Positions 1 through 8,390 of a DNA stretch of 64,000 nucleotides are shown one piece after another; position 1 is the first letter of the stretch, and each line of letters opens with the position of its first letter. The position numbers were made by a program, and so were the translations under genes. The notes beneath the pieces were generated by a model that saw nothing but the letters and a program-made list of their open reading frames with translations, had not been told where the DNA came from and made no database searches. Origin of the DNA: R-RK-3 sp031399085. Its GTDB lineage: Bacteria > Pseudomonadota > Alphaproteobacteria > Rhizobiales > Rhodomicrobiaceae. The stretch is from the NCBI GenBank assembly GCA_031399085.1, contig JANNOQ010000033.1:186001-250000 (forward strand), given 5' to 3'.

Positions 1-582
1 GATCTTGGCCAGCTCCTTGCCCTTGGCCAGCTTGAACAGCGTGGCCTTCAAACCGGGGAGAATTTTCGTGAACGGGCAGACGATGGCCTTGTCCAGCGCG
101 CCCGAGGCCATGAGCGCCTCGACCTTGGGAAAGATGGCGTTCAAATCGAGCGTGGCCATGATCCGCACGCCGCTATCTTTCGCCTGATAGGCAATCTCCT
201 CGACCGTGTAGAGCGGATTGAAGTTCACCACGATCCCGCCAGCCTTTAGGATGGCGTAATACAGGATCGGATAATAGGGGACGTTCGGCAGCAGTAGGCC
301 GACGCGGTCGCCCTTCTTGACGCCCAGCTGCTGGAGGCCCTTGGCTGCCTTGTCCGCCAGCGCGCCGATGTCCTTGTAGGGCATCTTGGCGCCCATGAAA
401 TAGGTGCAAACGGAGTCGGGATAGTCGCGCACGGTGCGGTCGAGAATGTCGGGGAGCGGCTCGCCCTTCAGCTCGGCATGCCAGTCGATGGTTTTCGGAT
501 AGGTGCGAAACCACTGAAAATCGTCGCGGGAACCGCGATCCCCGGCGTGGTCCGCAACGGGACGTAAGGTCGTCTGTGTCAT
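1..582 (-). CDS. Long-chain acyl-CoA synthetase, N-terminal part (cut by window edge)
   Basis: The first 194 residues of an AMP-forming fatty acid--CoA ligase are present; the rest lies beyond base 1. The ATG at 582 follows GGGAGGAC closely. Visible family features are an N-terminal segment FQWFRTYPKTIDWHAELKG, the stretch KKGDRVGLLLPNVPYYPILYYAILKAGG, and FNPLYTVEEIAYQAKDSGVR, all typical of FadD-like enzymes. The family activates fatty acids with ATP and CoA through an acyl-adenylate, usually at the inner face of the membrane. The catalytic AMP-binding signature is not in the window, so substrate range cannot be judged. No partner gene is visible upstream; about 245 bp separate it from ohr, which is on the same strand. 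Confidence 0.85.
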   Translation of the reverse strand, partial: MTQTTLRPVADHAGDRGSRDDFQWFRTYPKTIDWHAELKGEPLPDILDRTVRDYPDSVCTYFMGAKMPYKDIGALADKAAKGLQQLGVKKGDRVGLLLPNVPYYPILYYAILKAGGIVVNFNPLYTVEEIAYQAKDSGVRIMATLDLNAIFPKVEALMASGALDKAIVCPFTKILPGLKATLFKLAKGKELAKI

Positions 583-828
583 GCTGTCCTCCCTGAATGC
601 GCCTGTCTGCCCGCTAGCTCTTAACGGCGGCGGGGAGGAAAGGCGTTAGCCTGCGAAAACGGCCCTGTCTTACTCGCTCTTAACCGGCAAGCGACGATTA
701 GTCAGGCCGATGCGACGCGGGCGGCGCTGCCGTAAACGGTCATGAGTTCCACCGCGCGTCAACTTTGCGACATTTAGAATGCACCCGATCCGCGTCCGCG
801 TCCAGCATCGGGGACGGCCGGCGCGCCG

Positions 829-1251
829 TTAGACGACCGACAGGCGGACGTCGAGGCCGTTGCGGGTCGCGTGGGAATAGGGGCAGACGATATGGGCCTG
901 GTCAACGATTGCCTGCGCCGTCTCGCGGTCGAGGCCCGGCAGGCTGATGGCGAGCGCCACGTCGAGGCCAAAGCCCTGTCCGTCATCGCGCGGGCCGATG
1001 CCGACGGTCGCAGTCACCGTGCTGTCGTTCGAGATCGCGACCTTCTTCTGCCCGCCGACATATTTGATTGCGCCGAGAAAGCAGGCCGAATAGCCCGCCG
1101 CGAAAAGCTGCTCCGGATTGTTGCCCTCGCCGCCCGGCCCGCCAAGCTCCTTCGGGGTCACCAATGTGACCGCAAAAGCGCCATCTTTCGTCGCAGAGGA
1201 GCCAGTGCGACCGCCCGTGGCTGTTGCTTCGGTGGTGTATAGAATTTTCAT
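829..1251 (-). CDS. ohr: Organic hydroperoxide resistance protein Ohr
   Basis: A 140-residue OsmC/Ohr-family thiol peroxidase that reduces organic and lipid hydroperoxides in the cytoplasm. The two redox cysteines are Cys57 (AAGYSACFLGA) and Cys123 (HIVCPYSHATRNG); Arg15 (GGRTG) and Glu47 (NPEQLF) are at the places expected for the residues that activate the peroxidatic cysteine. Length and the NG-L-V-R-L ending match Ohr rather than OsmC. Family members take electrons from lipoylated proteins. In many alphaproteobacteria ohr sits beside the MarR regulator ohrR; no such gene is adjacent here, so control is not evident from context. Confidence 0.95.
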   Translation of the reverse strand: MKILYTTEATATGGRTGSSATKDGAFAVTLVTPKELGGPGGEGNNPEQLFAAGYSACFLGAIKYVGGQKKVAISNDSTVTATVGIGPRDDGQGFGLDVALAISLPGLDRETAQAIVDQAHIVCPYSHATRNGLDVRLSVV

Positions 1252-1366
1252 GCGCGTCTCCTTGGCGTTCGATCGTAACTTTATATTGCAAAATAACGCG
1301 ACAGAGGCGCGCGGAACAGCGCTTCGCTTTGCAAGATTCTCAACCTATCGTGAGAAATTCGCGCAA

Positions 1367-2293
1367 TCACCGATCCTTCAGGGGGATCGGCCCGAAATGA
1401 CGCTTTCCGCGCAATTCGGCGATTTCGACTTGCTTTTGCCGCTCGGCAAAACGGCGCTCCCGTTCCAGGCTATGCGTACCTTTGCAGCGTGGGCAGCTCA
1501 CCCCGGCGGCATAGTCTTTCGACGCCTTGTCAGAAGGGCTCACTGGATGCCGGCAAGCGTGACAAATCTCATGCGAGCCGGGCGCGTTGCCATGCGCAAG
1601 GGCGGTGCGTTGATCGAAGACGAAGCATTCGCCGCGCCAACGGCTTTCCGCCGCGGGCACCGACTCCAGATAATTCAAAATGCCGCCCTTGAGATGATAG
1701 ACCGCGTCGAAGCCCCGCATCCGCAGAAACGCCGTCGCCTTTTCGCAGCGTATGCCGCCGGTGCAGAACATGGCGAATTTGCGCTTGTCGTGAAGTTCGG
1801 TCTGGCGGTCAAACCAGTCTGGGAATTCGCGGAAGGATGTGGTTTGCGGATTGATCGCGCCAGGAAAGCTGCCGATCTCAACCTCGTAGCGATTGCGTGT
1901 GTCGATGAGCACGACGTCCGAGTCGGCGATCAGCGCGTTCCAAGTCTCCGGCTCGACATAGGTGCCGGCAAGCGCATTCGCATCGAGGCTGGGCACGCCC
2001 ATCGTTATGACCTCGCGCTTCAGCCGGACCTTCATGCGGTAGAAGGGCGGCTCGGCGGCGAAGGAGTCCTTGGTGTTGAGATCGCCGCAGCCGGGAATGG
2101 CGCGGACAGAGTCAATAACCGTATCGATCCCGGCGCGCGTGCCCGCAACCGTGCCGTTGATGCCTTCCGGCGCGAGGATGAGCGTGCCGCATAAGCCAGC
2201 GTCGCTACAGGCTTGCTGCAGTTGCATTTTCAGCGCCGGCAGGTTCGAGAGCGGCGTCAATTTGTACAGGGCCGCGACAACAGTCTGAGTCAT
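1367..2293 (-). CDS. trhO: tRNA uridine(34) hydroxylase TrhO (YceA rhodanese-like)
   Basis: 308 residues, the usual length of the YceA/TrhO family, which introduces the 5-hydroxyl group at U34 of certain tRNAs in an oxygen-dependent reaction. An N-terminal acylphosphatase-like domain contains LILAPEGINGTVAG (about 38-51). The central rhodanese domain carries VVLIDTRNRYEVEIGSFPGA (128-147) and the active-site loop CTGGIRCEK with Cys177 and Cys183. The C-terminal part has two cysteine pairs, CHAC and CPRC, a probable metal-binding knuckle seen in longer members. It starts 90 bp downstream of the stop of the alcohol dehydrogenase on the same strand, with a strong hairpin between them. Confidence 0.93.
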   Translation of the reverse strand: MTQTVVAALYKLTPLSNLPALKMQLQQACSDAGLCGTLILAPEGINGTVAGTRAGIDTVIDSVRAIPGCGDLNTKDSFAAEPPFYRMKVRLKREVITMGVPSLDANALAGTYVEPETWNALIADSDVVLIDTRNRYEVEIGSFPGAINPQTTSFREFPDWFDRQTELHDKRKFAMFCTGGIRCEKATAFLRMRGFDAVYHLKGGILNYLESVPAAESRWRGECFVFDQRTALAHGNAPGSHEICHACRHPVSPSDKASKDYAAGVSCPRCKGTHSLERERRFAERQKQVEIAELRGKRHFGPIPLKDR

Positions 2294-2338
2294 GACCCTA
2301 TCGAAGATAAATTTCCGGCGCCGTCAAGGGAGGGATGA

Positions 2339-2374
2339 GGTCCCGGCTTCCGCCGTGGAGCGAATGCCGGGACC
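2339..2374 (-). terminator. Hairpin downstream of the PQQ alcohol dehydrogenase
   Basis: A perfect 9-bp inverted repeat, GGTCCCGGC at 2339-2347 and GCCGGGACC at 2366-2374, starts 10 bp past the stop of the dehydrogenase gene on the minus strand. There is no long U tract on that strand, so it may be a weak or Rho-assisted terminator, or an mRNA 3'-stabilising stem, rather than a classic intrinsic terminator. Confidence 0.45.
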
Positions 2375-2383
2375 CCTTTAGCG

Positions 2384-4615
2384 CTATTGCTTCTTTTCCG
2401 CTGGCGCTACCGTCGCGGTCGGACGGATCGCGTCCGCCGTGCCTTGGATGAACGCCTTGATTTTGGTCACCTGAGCTGCTGTGAGCTTACCCGTAAAGTC
2501 CGGCATACCCTCCGAAGTCATAGGCCCGTTGAACACGAACTTCTCCAGATCGGCGATCGCCGCTCCCTCCACATAGCCCAGATTACTGATATTGCCGCCC
2601 CGATCCACGCCGGGAACGCCGTGGCAGAAGACGCAGTTGCTTACGTAGAGCAGCGTGCCTTCCGGCACATCCTTGGGATCGTAGGGCACCCCGGAGATCA
2701 GATTGGACATCTGATATTTCGTGAATTCCGGCGGCTTGGCCGTGCCGCCGACGGCGAAGGTGTAGACGGTTCCAGGGCCTTCGCGATCCGTCGCCCGCAT
2801 CATGAGGCCGAAGACGCCGCCCCAGCCGACCGCGACCGACACATATTGCTTGCCGTCCACCAAATAGGTCGAAGGCGCCGCGACCACGCCTGTGCCGGTC
2901 GGCGTCTCCCATAGCTTTTCGCCGGTCTTGGCGTTATAGGCGACGAAGCGCCCGTCGGCCGTGCCTTCGAAGACGAGGTTGCCCGCCGTCGTCAGCGTGC
3001 CGCCATTCCACGGGGAAACATAGTCTTGACGCCAAACTTCCTTTTGCTTGACCGGGTCCCAGGCGATCAGGCGGCCAAAAGGCTGACTTTTGGGCGGCTC
3101 GACATTGGCGAAGAACGCCGTGTTCCACCCCATGCCCGCCATGGGCTGACCAGGCGTCACATCCGCGCCATAGCGCCATTTTTTGTCTTCAGTCAGGTTG
3201 AGCGGCACATTCTGCGCCGGAAGGTAAACCAGCCCGGTTTGCGGGTTGAACGACATCGGATGCCAGTTCTTAGCGCCAAAGGGGCCGGGGATGCTGTCAA
3301 ATGGCTTATCGCTACTGCGGGAGAGCGCCGTTTCGATAGGCCTGCCTTTTTCGTCATAGCCGGTCGCCCAGTTCACATCGACGAAGTTCTTGGCCGAGAT
3401 GAATTGCCCGTTCGTGCGGTCGATGACGAAGAAGAAGCCGTTTTTCGGCGCGTGCAGAATGACCTTGCGCGGCTTGCCGTCGATGGCGAGGTCGGCAAGG
3501 ATCATCGGCTGGGTTGCTGTGTAGTCCCAATTGTCGCCGGGCACTTCCTGATAATGCCAGGCATAGGCGCCTGTATCGGCGTTGAGCGCGACGATGGAGG
3601 ACAGGAACAGATTGTCGCCGCCCTTGGGGCTGCGCTGCGCCTGGTTCCAGGGCGAGCCGTTGCCGGTGCCGACATAAACCAGGTTCAGCTCGGGATCGAA
3701 GGTGATCGTGTCCCAGATCGTGCCGCCGCCGCCGGTCTCCCAATATTTGTTGCTCGGATCCCAGGTCTTGGCGGCCATCTCCATCGAGGCGTCCTCGAAG
3801 GGCTTGGAGGGATCGCCCGGCACCGCGAACCAGCGCCATTTCTGCGCGCCGGATTCAGCGTCGTAGGCGGTCACATAGCCGCGCACGCCGAATTCCGCGC
3901 CACCATTGCCGATGACCACATTGCCCTTGATAACGCGCGGCGCGCCGGTGATCGTGTAAGATTTGGTCTTGTCGATGATGGTGTCTTTTTCCCAGGCGAC
4001 TTTGCCAGTCGCCGCGTCGATCGCGATCAGCCGGCCATCATACGCGCCGACAAAGACCTTGCCCTTGTGCAGCGCGACGCCGCGATTGACCACGTCGCAG
4101 CAGCCCTTGTAGCCGATCCCGCGATCGACCTTCGGATCGTAGACCCAGATTTCCTTGCCGGTGCGCACATCGACCGCGTGGACGATGCTCCACGGCCCGG
4201 TCACATACATGATGCCGTCCACGACCAGGGGCGTTGCCTCGACGCCGCGCGTGGATTCGAGGCTGTAGGACCAGGCGAGACCGAGTTGCTTGACCGTCTG
4301 CTCGTTGATCTGATCGAGCTTGCTGAAGCGTGTTTCGGCGTAGTCGAGACCGTAGCTTGGCCAATCGCTGGTGGTTTTCTTATTGGCTTCGATAAACGCG
4401 CCATCGACCTTGGATGTGACGGCCTGAATATGCGCGGCCGAGCCCTTTGGCGCGTCCTGAGCCGCGACCGGCCCGCAGGCGGCGGCTGCAACCAGCCCCA
4501 TCGCGGCCAAAAGCGCGGAAATAGATTTGTCGGAATTCTTTGAGATTGCTTGCAAAAGCTTCAGCCGAAAGGCTTCGCTCCCGCTGCCAAGCGGGAGCAA
4601 TCTACCGTGTCTCAT
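2384..4615 (-). CDS. PQQ-dependent quinohaemoprotein alcohol dehydrogenase
   Basis: 743 residues, a periplasmic type II alcohol dehydrogenase oxidising primary alcohols to aldehydes. A long basic n-region and hydrophobic stretch (SALLAAMGLVAAAACGPVAAQDA, about 33-55) form a signal peptide. The eight-bladed PQQ propeller shows repeated AxDxxTGK-W motifs and the vicinal disulfide pair Cys172-Cys173 (KGCCDVVNRG). The putative catalytic Asp is D364 in DNWDYTATQP. A C-terminal cytochrome c domain has CVFCH (about 661-665) and a Met ligand in EGMPDF, so electrons can pass to a cytochrome. The ATG at 4615 is chosen because GGGAGG lies 4-5 bases upstream; an in-frame TTG at 4627 would add four residues. 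It lies 103 bp behind pqqC on the same strand, matching enzyme to cofactor. Confidence 0.93.
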   Translation of the reverse strand: MRHGRLLPLGSGSEAFRLKLLQAISKNSDKSISALLAAMGLVAAAACGPVAAQDAPKGSAAHIQAVTSKVDGAFIEANKKTTSDWPSYGLDYAETRFSKLDQINEQTVKQLGLAWSYSLESTRGVEATPLVVDGIMYVTGPWSIVHAVDVRTGKEIWVYDPKVDRGIGYKGCCDVVNRGVALHKGKVFVGAYDGRLIAIDAATGKVAWEKDTIIDKTKSYTITGAPRVIKGNVVIGNGGAEFGVRGYVTAYDAESGAQKWRWFAVPGDPSKPFEDASMEMAAKTWDPSNKYWETGGGGTIWDTITFDPELNLVYVGTGNGSPWNQAQRSPKGGDNLFLSSIVALNADTGAYAWHYQEVPGDNWDYTATQPMILADLAIDGKPRKVILHAPKNGFFFVIDRTNGQFISAKNFVDVNWATGYDEKGRPIETALSRSSDKPFDSIPGPFGAKNWHPMSFNPQTGLVYLPAQNVPLNLTEDKKWRYGADVTPGQPMAGMGWNTAFFANVEPPKSQPFGRLIAWDPVKQKEVWRQDYVSPWNGGTLTTAGNLVFEGTADGRFVAYNAKTGEKLWETPTGTGVVAAPSTYLVDGKQYVSVAVGWGGVFGLMMRATDREGPGTVYTFAVGGTAKPPEFTKYQMSNLISGVPYDPKDVPEGTLLYVSNCVFCHGVPGVDRGGNISNLGYVEGAAIADLEKFVFNGPMTSEGMPDFTGKLTAAQVTKIKAFIQGTADAIRPTATVAPAEKKQ

Positions 4616-4718
4616 GTTTCCTCCCAAAGGTCTCTGAACGGACCCATGCGAAATGAAAACATATTAGCGCACGGCTGTCACAAGGAATTAACGTCTGCGG
4701 GAGGAAGCAGGCGAGCGG

Positions 4719-5450
4719 CTAATCTTGCGCACGAAATGCACCGGGCGGGATATTTCCAGGCGTAACATAGGCGTGATGCAGCCCGTCCAGTTGCGCCCAG
4801 AGCACGTCGCATTTAAAGCGCACGGCGGCGATGCAAGCGTCCTGAGCCTCGCGGGTCAGCGCGTGCCGCTTCACATAGTCGAGCGCGAAACCGGCGTCGT
4901 CGGTCGCTTGCGATAGGCGGCGGCGGAAATAGGCCATCACCGGCTCGCCGATGAAATCGTAATTCTCCAACATCCCGGAAATGCGCTCGCGGTGAATCTT
5001 CGGCGCGAACAGCTCGGTAAGGGAGGACGCGACCGCCTCGACCAACGTGCGCTCCGCGACGAAGCGGACATAGGCTTCGACAGCGAAGCGGGTCGCGGGA
5101 AGCGCGCCTTGCATCGATATAACATATTCGCGGTCGAGACCCAAACCGTCGGTCAGTGCGAGCCAGCGCTCGATGCCGCCCTCCTCGTTCCCATAGCCAT
5201 CGTGATCCAGAATACGCTTGACCCAGTCACGTCGGAGCGCCCGGTCGGTTGCGCGGGCAAGCAATGCGGCGTCCTTGCGCGGAACCGCCGCTTGATAGCA
5301 ATAGCGGTTCAGCGCCCAGGCTTGCACCTGGCCCTTGTTCAGCTTGCCGGAATGCAAGAGATGGTGGAAGGGGTGCTTGTCGTGATAGCGCTCGGCGCCG
5401 ACCGCGCGGATTTCGGTTTCCAGTTCCTCTTGGCCGAGCGGGCGGCTCAC
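4719..5450 (-). CDS. pqqC: Pyrroloquinoline-quinone synthase PqqC
   Basis: 243 residues. PqqC performs the last step of PQQ synthesis, the ring closure and eight-electron oxidation of AHQQ, in the cytoplasm and without a metal. Matching features are RYHDKHPFHHLLHSGKL, WALNRYCYQAAVPRKDAA and ILDHDGYGNEEGGIERWL, with His83 in LDHDG equivalent to the conserved active-site histidine. The GTG at 5450 overlaps the pqqB stop as GTGA and has GGAG nine bases upstream; a longer frame to 5486 would only run inside pqqB and is rejected. Some species fuse PqqC with PqqD, but the protein ends after GNIPPGAF with no PqqD-like domain. Confidence 0.95.
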   Translation of the reverse strand: MSRPLGQEELETEIRAVGAERYHDKHPFHHLLHSGKLNKGQVQAWALNRYCYQAAVPRKDAALLARATDRALRRDWVKRILDHDGYGNEEGGIERWLALTDGLGLDREYVISMQGALPATRFAVEAYVRFVAERTLVEAVASSLTELFAPKIHRERISGMLENYDFIGEPVMAYFRRRLSQATDDAGFALDYVKRHALTREAQDACIAAVRFKCDVLWAQLDGLHHAYVTPGNIPPGAFRAQD

Positions 5451-6370
5451 AGCTGGATCTCCATGCCGTCCTCGGCGATCTCCCACCCGGTGGCCTCGAC
5501 AGTGCGGCGCTCGGCGCCCCCTTCGCGCAGGACGGGGTTTGAATTATTCAGGTGGATGAACATTCGCCGGCCCACATTGACGCCAGTAAGCTGCGCAATC
5601 GACCCATCGCGTCCCGAAATGCTGATGTGGCCCATGCGGCGGCCGGTCTTTTGCGATAGGCCCTGCGCTATCATTTCATCATCTGTGTAGAGCGTCCCAT
5701 CGAACAACAGGGCGGATGCGCCCTCGATGTTCCCGATCAAGCGAGCATCGATCTCGGCGCAGCCCGGCACGTAGCACAGGAAACGGCCGGTTGTCTTGTC
5801 CGTAAGCTTCAAGCCGGCGACATCGCCGTCGCCAGAACCGAAATCGGGTCCGGCCTCCGGATTTTCCAAATAGAGCGCAACCTTTCCGTGCACGGTGAAC
5901 AGCTCTATGGCCAATCCAGGACAGCCCGCCGGGTCAAAGCGTGCACCATTTTCGACCGCAACGCGTGTCACCACACCGACCTTCAGCACATTGAAGATTG
6001 GGTTTGCCGCAAGGGCGGTCAGAACGCGCTGACTTGCATAAAGATGTATGGGCTGACCTTCCCGCAAGTTCAGAAGACCCGCCACGTGATCGACATCGGC
6101 ATTGGTCAACACCACGGATTTTATCGGACTTGCCCGAAGCTGTTCTCGACAGGCTGGCGCAAATTCACCGTAAGCAGCCATTTGCGCGCGAAGATCGGGG
6201 GAGGCGTTGAGAAGGCACCAATTCAAACCGTCACCGCTGACGGCAAGGGAGGATTGGCTGCGGGGCTTAAGACCCGGCACACCGCGCCGAACATCCGTGC
6301 AATTGCTGCACGCACAATTCCATTGCGGAAAACCGCCGCCCGCAGCCGACCCCAGAATTTTGACGAGCAT
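5447..6370 (-). CDS. pqqB: PQQ biosynthesis protein PqqB
   Basis: 307 residues, full length for PqqB, a metallo-beta-lactamase-fold protein needed for PQQ formation; in the family it is proposed to hydroxylate the tyrosine of the processed PqqA peptide. Visible signatures are VKILGSAAGGGFPQWNC near the N-terminus with the CxxC pair in CACSNC, the metal-site motif NADVDHVAGLL (about 94-104), and FIHLNNSNPVLRE near the C-terminus. It begins 15 bp after the pqqA stop and overlaps pqqC by 4 bp, so the three are almost certainly one transcript. Confidence 0.96.
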   Translation of the reverse strand: MLVKILGSAAGGGFPQWNCACSNCTDVRRGVPGLKPRSQSSLAVSGDGLNWCLLNASPDLRAQMAAYGEFAPACREQLRASPIKSVVLTNADVDHVAGLLNLREGQPIHLYASQRVLTALAANPIFNVLKVGVVTRVAVENGARFDPAGCPGLAIELFTVHGKVALYLENPEAGPDFGSGDGDVAGLKLTDKTTGRFLCYVPGCAEIDARLIGNIEGASALLFDGTLYTDDEMIAQGLSQKTGRRMGHISISGRDGSIAQLTGVNVGRRMFIHLNNSNPVLREGGAERRTVEATGWEIAEDGMEIQL

Positions 6371-6385
6371 CAGCCCGCCCGCCGC

Positions 6386-6472
6386 TTACTTCAGTTGAGC
6401 GGCGACATAGGCGGTCACTTCAAGACTGACATTTTCCTGAGTAACCTGCGGCTTGCTCCAAACTTTCTTCAT
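6386..6472 (-). CDS. pqqA: PQQ precursor peptide PqqA
   Basis: A 28-residue peptide that begins MKKVWSKPQV and ends TAYVAAQLK. It contains Glu18 and Tyr22 in the order E-V-T-A-Y, the E-x3-Y pair that PqqE cross-links and that becomes the PQQ skeleton. The start at 6472 has AGGAG about 9-10 bases upstream. It directly precedes pqqB. The N-terminal Lys/Trp-rich part is the usual leader bound by PqqD. It is far below normal ORF length cut-offs and easily missed. Confidence 0.96.
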   Translation of the reverse strand: MKKVWSKPQVTQENVSLEVTAYVAAQLK

Positions 6473-6694
6473 GGGACGCTCTCCTAAAGAGGGACCGAAG
6501 ATCCTGCGCGGATTCGATCCGGTTTCGTTTTTGCAACAGAAATTGCCCGCGCGAAGACGAATTCTACCGCAACTGCAGGGTCATCGCCACCACCAAGCTA
6601 AAATGGAAACTCTTGAGCTTTCGGCAAAGTGCCATCACAATTTCGGTGATCGGCGCAAAAATCGCGGCGTTCCACCTCCGGAGGAGAGCAGCGC
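6473..6694. promoter_or_regulatory. Divergent intergenic region between pqqA and the monooxygenase
   Basis: 222 bp separating two divergent transcription units. It must hold the pqqA promoter (minus strand) and the promoter for the flavin monooxygenase (plus strand). I can see ribosome-binding sites on both sides (AGGAGAGCG before pqqA, GGAGGAGAGCAGCGC before the monooxygenase) but no convincing pair of sigma70 hexamers or operator palindrome by eye. Confidence 0.4.
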
Positions 6695-8239
6695 ATGAAT
6701 GTCATTGAACTCAATGCGTCAACAGCTGGCTCCCACAGGCGGAAGTCTGAAGTGCTGGATGTGCTGGTGATCGGGGCCGGCTTTTCTGGCGTCTGCGCGG
6801 CGATCAAGCTGCTGGAAAAAGGCATCACCAATTTCCGCTTGTTCGAGAAGTCCGGCGGCATTGGCGGCACTTGGTGGGAGAACGTCTATCCCGGCGCCGC
6901 CTGCGACATCCCCTCGCATCTGTACTGCTATTCCTTCGAGCCGAACCCCAATTGGTCGAAGCTTTACCCTGCCCAGGCCGAGATTCAGGCCTATATCGAG
7001 CATTGCGCCGACAAATATGGCATCCGTCCCTATATCGAGTTTGACGCGGAGATCAAGGCGCTGGTCTTCGAGGACAATACAGGCCTTTGGCGCGCCGAAT
7101 TTGCCGACGGCCGCCGTGTCCACGCCCGGCATGTGGTGAACGCCTCGGGAGGGTTGCACAAGCCTTCAATTCCGGATTTCGAGGGCCGGGCGAGCTTTCG
7201 CGGCGCGCAAATGCATACGGCGAAATGGGACCAGAGTTACGATTTCGCCGGCAAGCGCCTCGCCGTGATCGGCAGCGCGGCGAGCGCGGTGCAGCTCGTG
7301 CCGGAGCTGGCGAAAGTCGCCAAACATCTCACCGTGTTTCAGCGCACGCCGAACTACATCGTGCCGCGTCTCGACCGGCCCTACACGGAGGCAAGAAAGC
7401 GGCTTTTTGCGCGCAATCCCTGGCTGATGCGGCTCTACCGCTGGCTGATCTTCACGCGCCTTGACGTGTACGTCTTCCCGATTATCAGCAACGCGAAAAT
7501 CCGCGCCCGCCGGGGCGAGCAGGTTAAGCAATATATTCGCAGCCAAATCGCCGATCCCGCAATGCAACAGGCGCTGGAGCCCGATTATGAGCTGGGGTGC
7601 AAGCGCATTCTGCTGTCAGATGATTTCTATCAGGCGCTGCAACGCGACAATGTCGAGCTGGTGACGCGCGCGGCGGCGCGGATTGCGCCCGAGGGCGTGG
7701 TGGCGGTGGACGGGCGTCTGCACGAGGCGGATGTGATCGTCTACGCGACGGGCTTCGACCTGCCCGGCCATCAGCAGTCGATCCCCATCACCGGCCCCGG
7801 CGGACGGACCTTGGCCCAGGCCTGGGCAGACCACGCGGAGGCCTATCGGGGCGCGTCCGTTGCGGGTTTCCCGAACTACTATCTGGTCACGGGACCCAAC
7901 ACCGGCGTCGGAACAACGTCGGTCGTCTTCATGGCCGAGCAGTCGTTGCGTTGGATTTTGGAGTGTATAGAGACGGCGGGGAACGACGGGCTGTTATCGG
8001 TAAAGCCTGAAGCGCAACAACGCTACAATGAGGCGTTGCACGCGGCGCTGGCGACCCGGGTCTGGGCGACCGGCTGCAAGAGCTGGTACAAGCGCGCCGA
8101 CGGCCGCATCGAAACGCTCTATCCGCACAATGCCAGGAGCTTTGCCAAGCAGATGCGGCAAGTGCAGCTCGCCGATTTCGAGCTGCGGCGCAAGCGGCCA
8201 GCTGTCGCAGCGGTCTCCTCGCTGGCGGCGGAGCGTTAA
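6695..8239 (+). CDS. Flavin-containing monooxygenase, Baeyer-Villiger type
   Basis: 514 residues. The N-terminal FAD-binding Rossmann motif is VLVIGAGFSGVCAA (about 24-37), followed by GGIGGTWWENVYPGAACDIPS, typical of class B monooxygenases. The Baeyer-Villiger fingerprint FxGxxxHTxxW is present as FRGAQMHTAKWD, followed by the NADPH-binding motif AVIGSAASAVQ; the third glycine of the usual GxGxSG is Ala/Ser here. These enzymes use NADPH and O2 to convert ketones to esters or lactones; the substrate cannot be told. It is divergent from pqqABC-alcohol dehydrogenase, so a combined alcohol-ketone oxidation role is possible but inferred. The ATG is 9-10 bases after GGAGGAG. Confidence 0.9.
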   Translation: MNVIELNASTAGSHRRKSEVLDVLVIGAGFSGVCAAIKLLEKGITNFRLFEKSGGIGGTWWENVYPGAACDIPSHLYCYSFEPNPNWSKLYPAQAEIQAYIEHCADKYGIRPYIEFDAEIKALVFEDNTGLWRAEFADGRRVHARHVVNASGGLHKPSIPDFEGRASFRGAQMHTAKWDQSYDFAGKRLAVIGSAASAVQLVPELAKVAKHLTVFQRTPNYIVPRLDRPYTEARKRLFARNPWLMRLYRWLIFTRLDVYVFPIISNAKIRARRGEQVKQYIRSQIADPAMQQALEPDYELGCKRILLSDDFYQALQRDNVELVTRAAARIAPEGVVAVDGRLHEADVIVYATGFDLPGHQQSIPITGPGGRTLAQAWADHAEAYRGASVAGFPNYYLVTGPNTGVGTTSVVFMAEQSLRWILECIETAGNDGLLSVKPEAQQRYNEALHAALATRVWATGCKSWYKRADGRIETLYPHNARSFAKQMRQVQLADFELRRKRPAVAAVSSLAAER

Positions 8240-8390
8240 GGCACAATCAGTTTACGGGTTTGCGCTACATCTCCGGCGTTTGGGTGCTCGGAACCTGATT
8301 GATTGTGAGAGCAATAAGCCGCAGCCAAAAAGTCGTCACGAGTATTCCGTCTGAATACGGCTGTAGCAGAAAATCGTTGTTCGGCGTCGT

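Noticed and set aside
173..514. 113-codon minus-strand frame inside the acyl-CoA synthetase region
   Set aside because: It lies in a different frame from the clear synthetase sequence and has an Arg-rich, non-homologous product.
1118..2194. 358-codon plus-strand frame opposite trhO
   Set aside because: Antisense shadow of a recognised gene in high-GC DNA; product shows no family features.
3026..4543. 505-codon plus-strand frame opposite the alcohol dehydrogenase
   Set aside because: Long antisense frames are expected with high third-position GC; the minus-strand product is a full-length enzyme.
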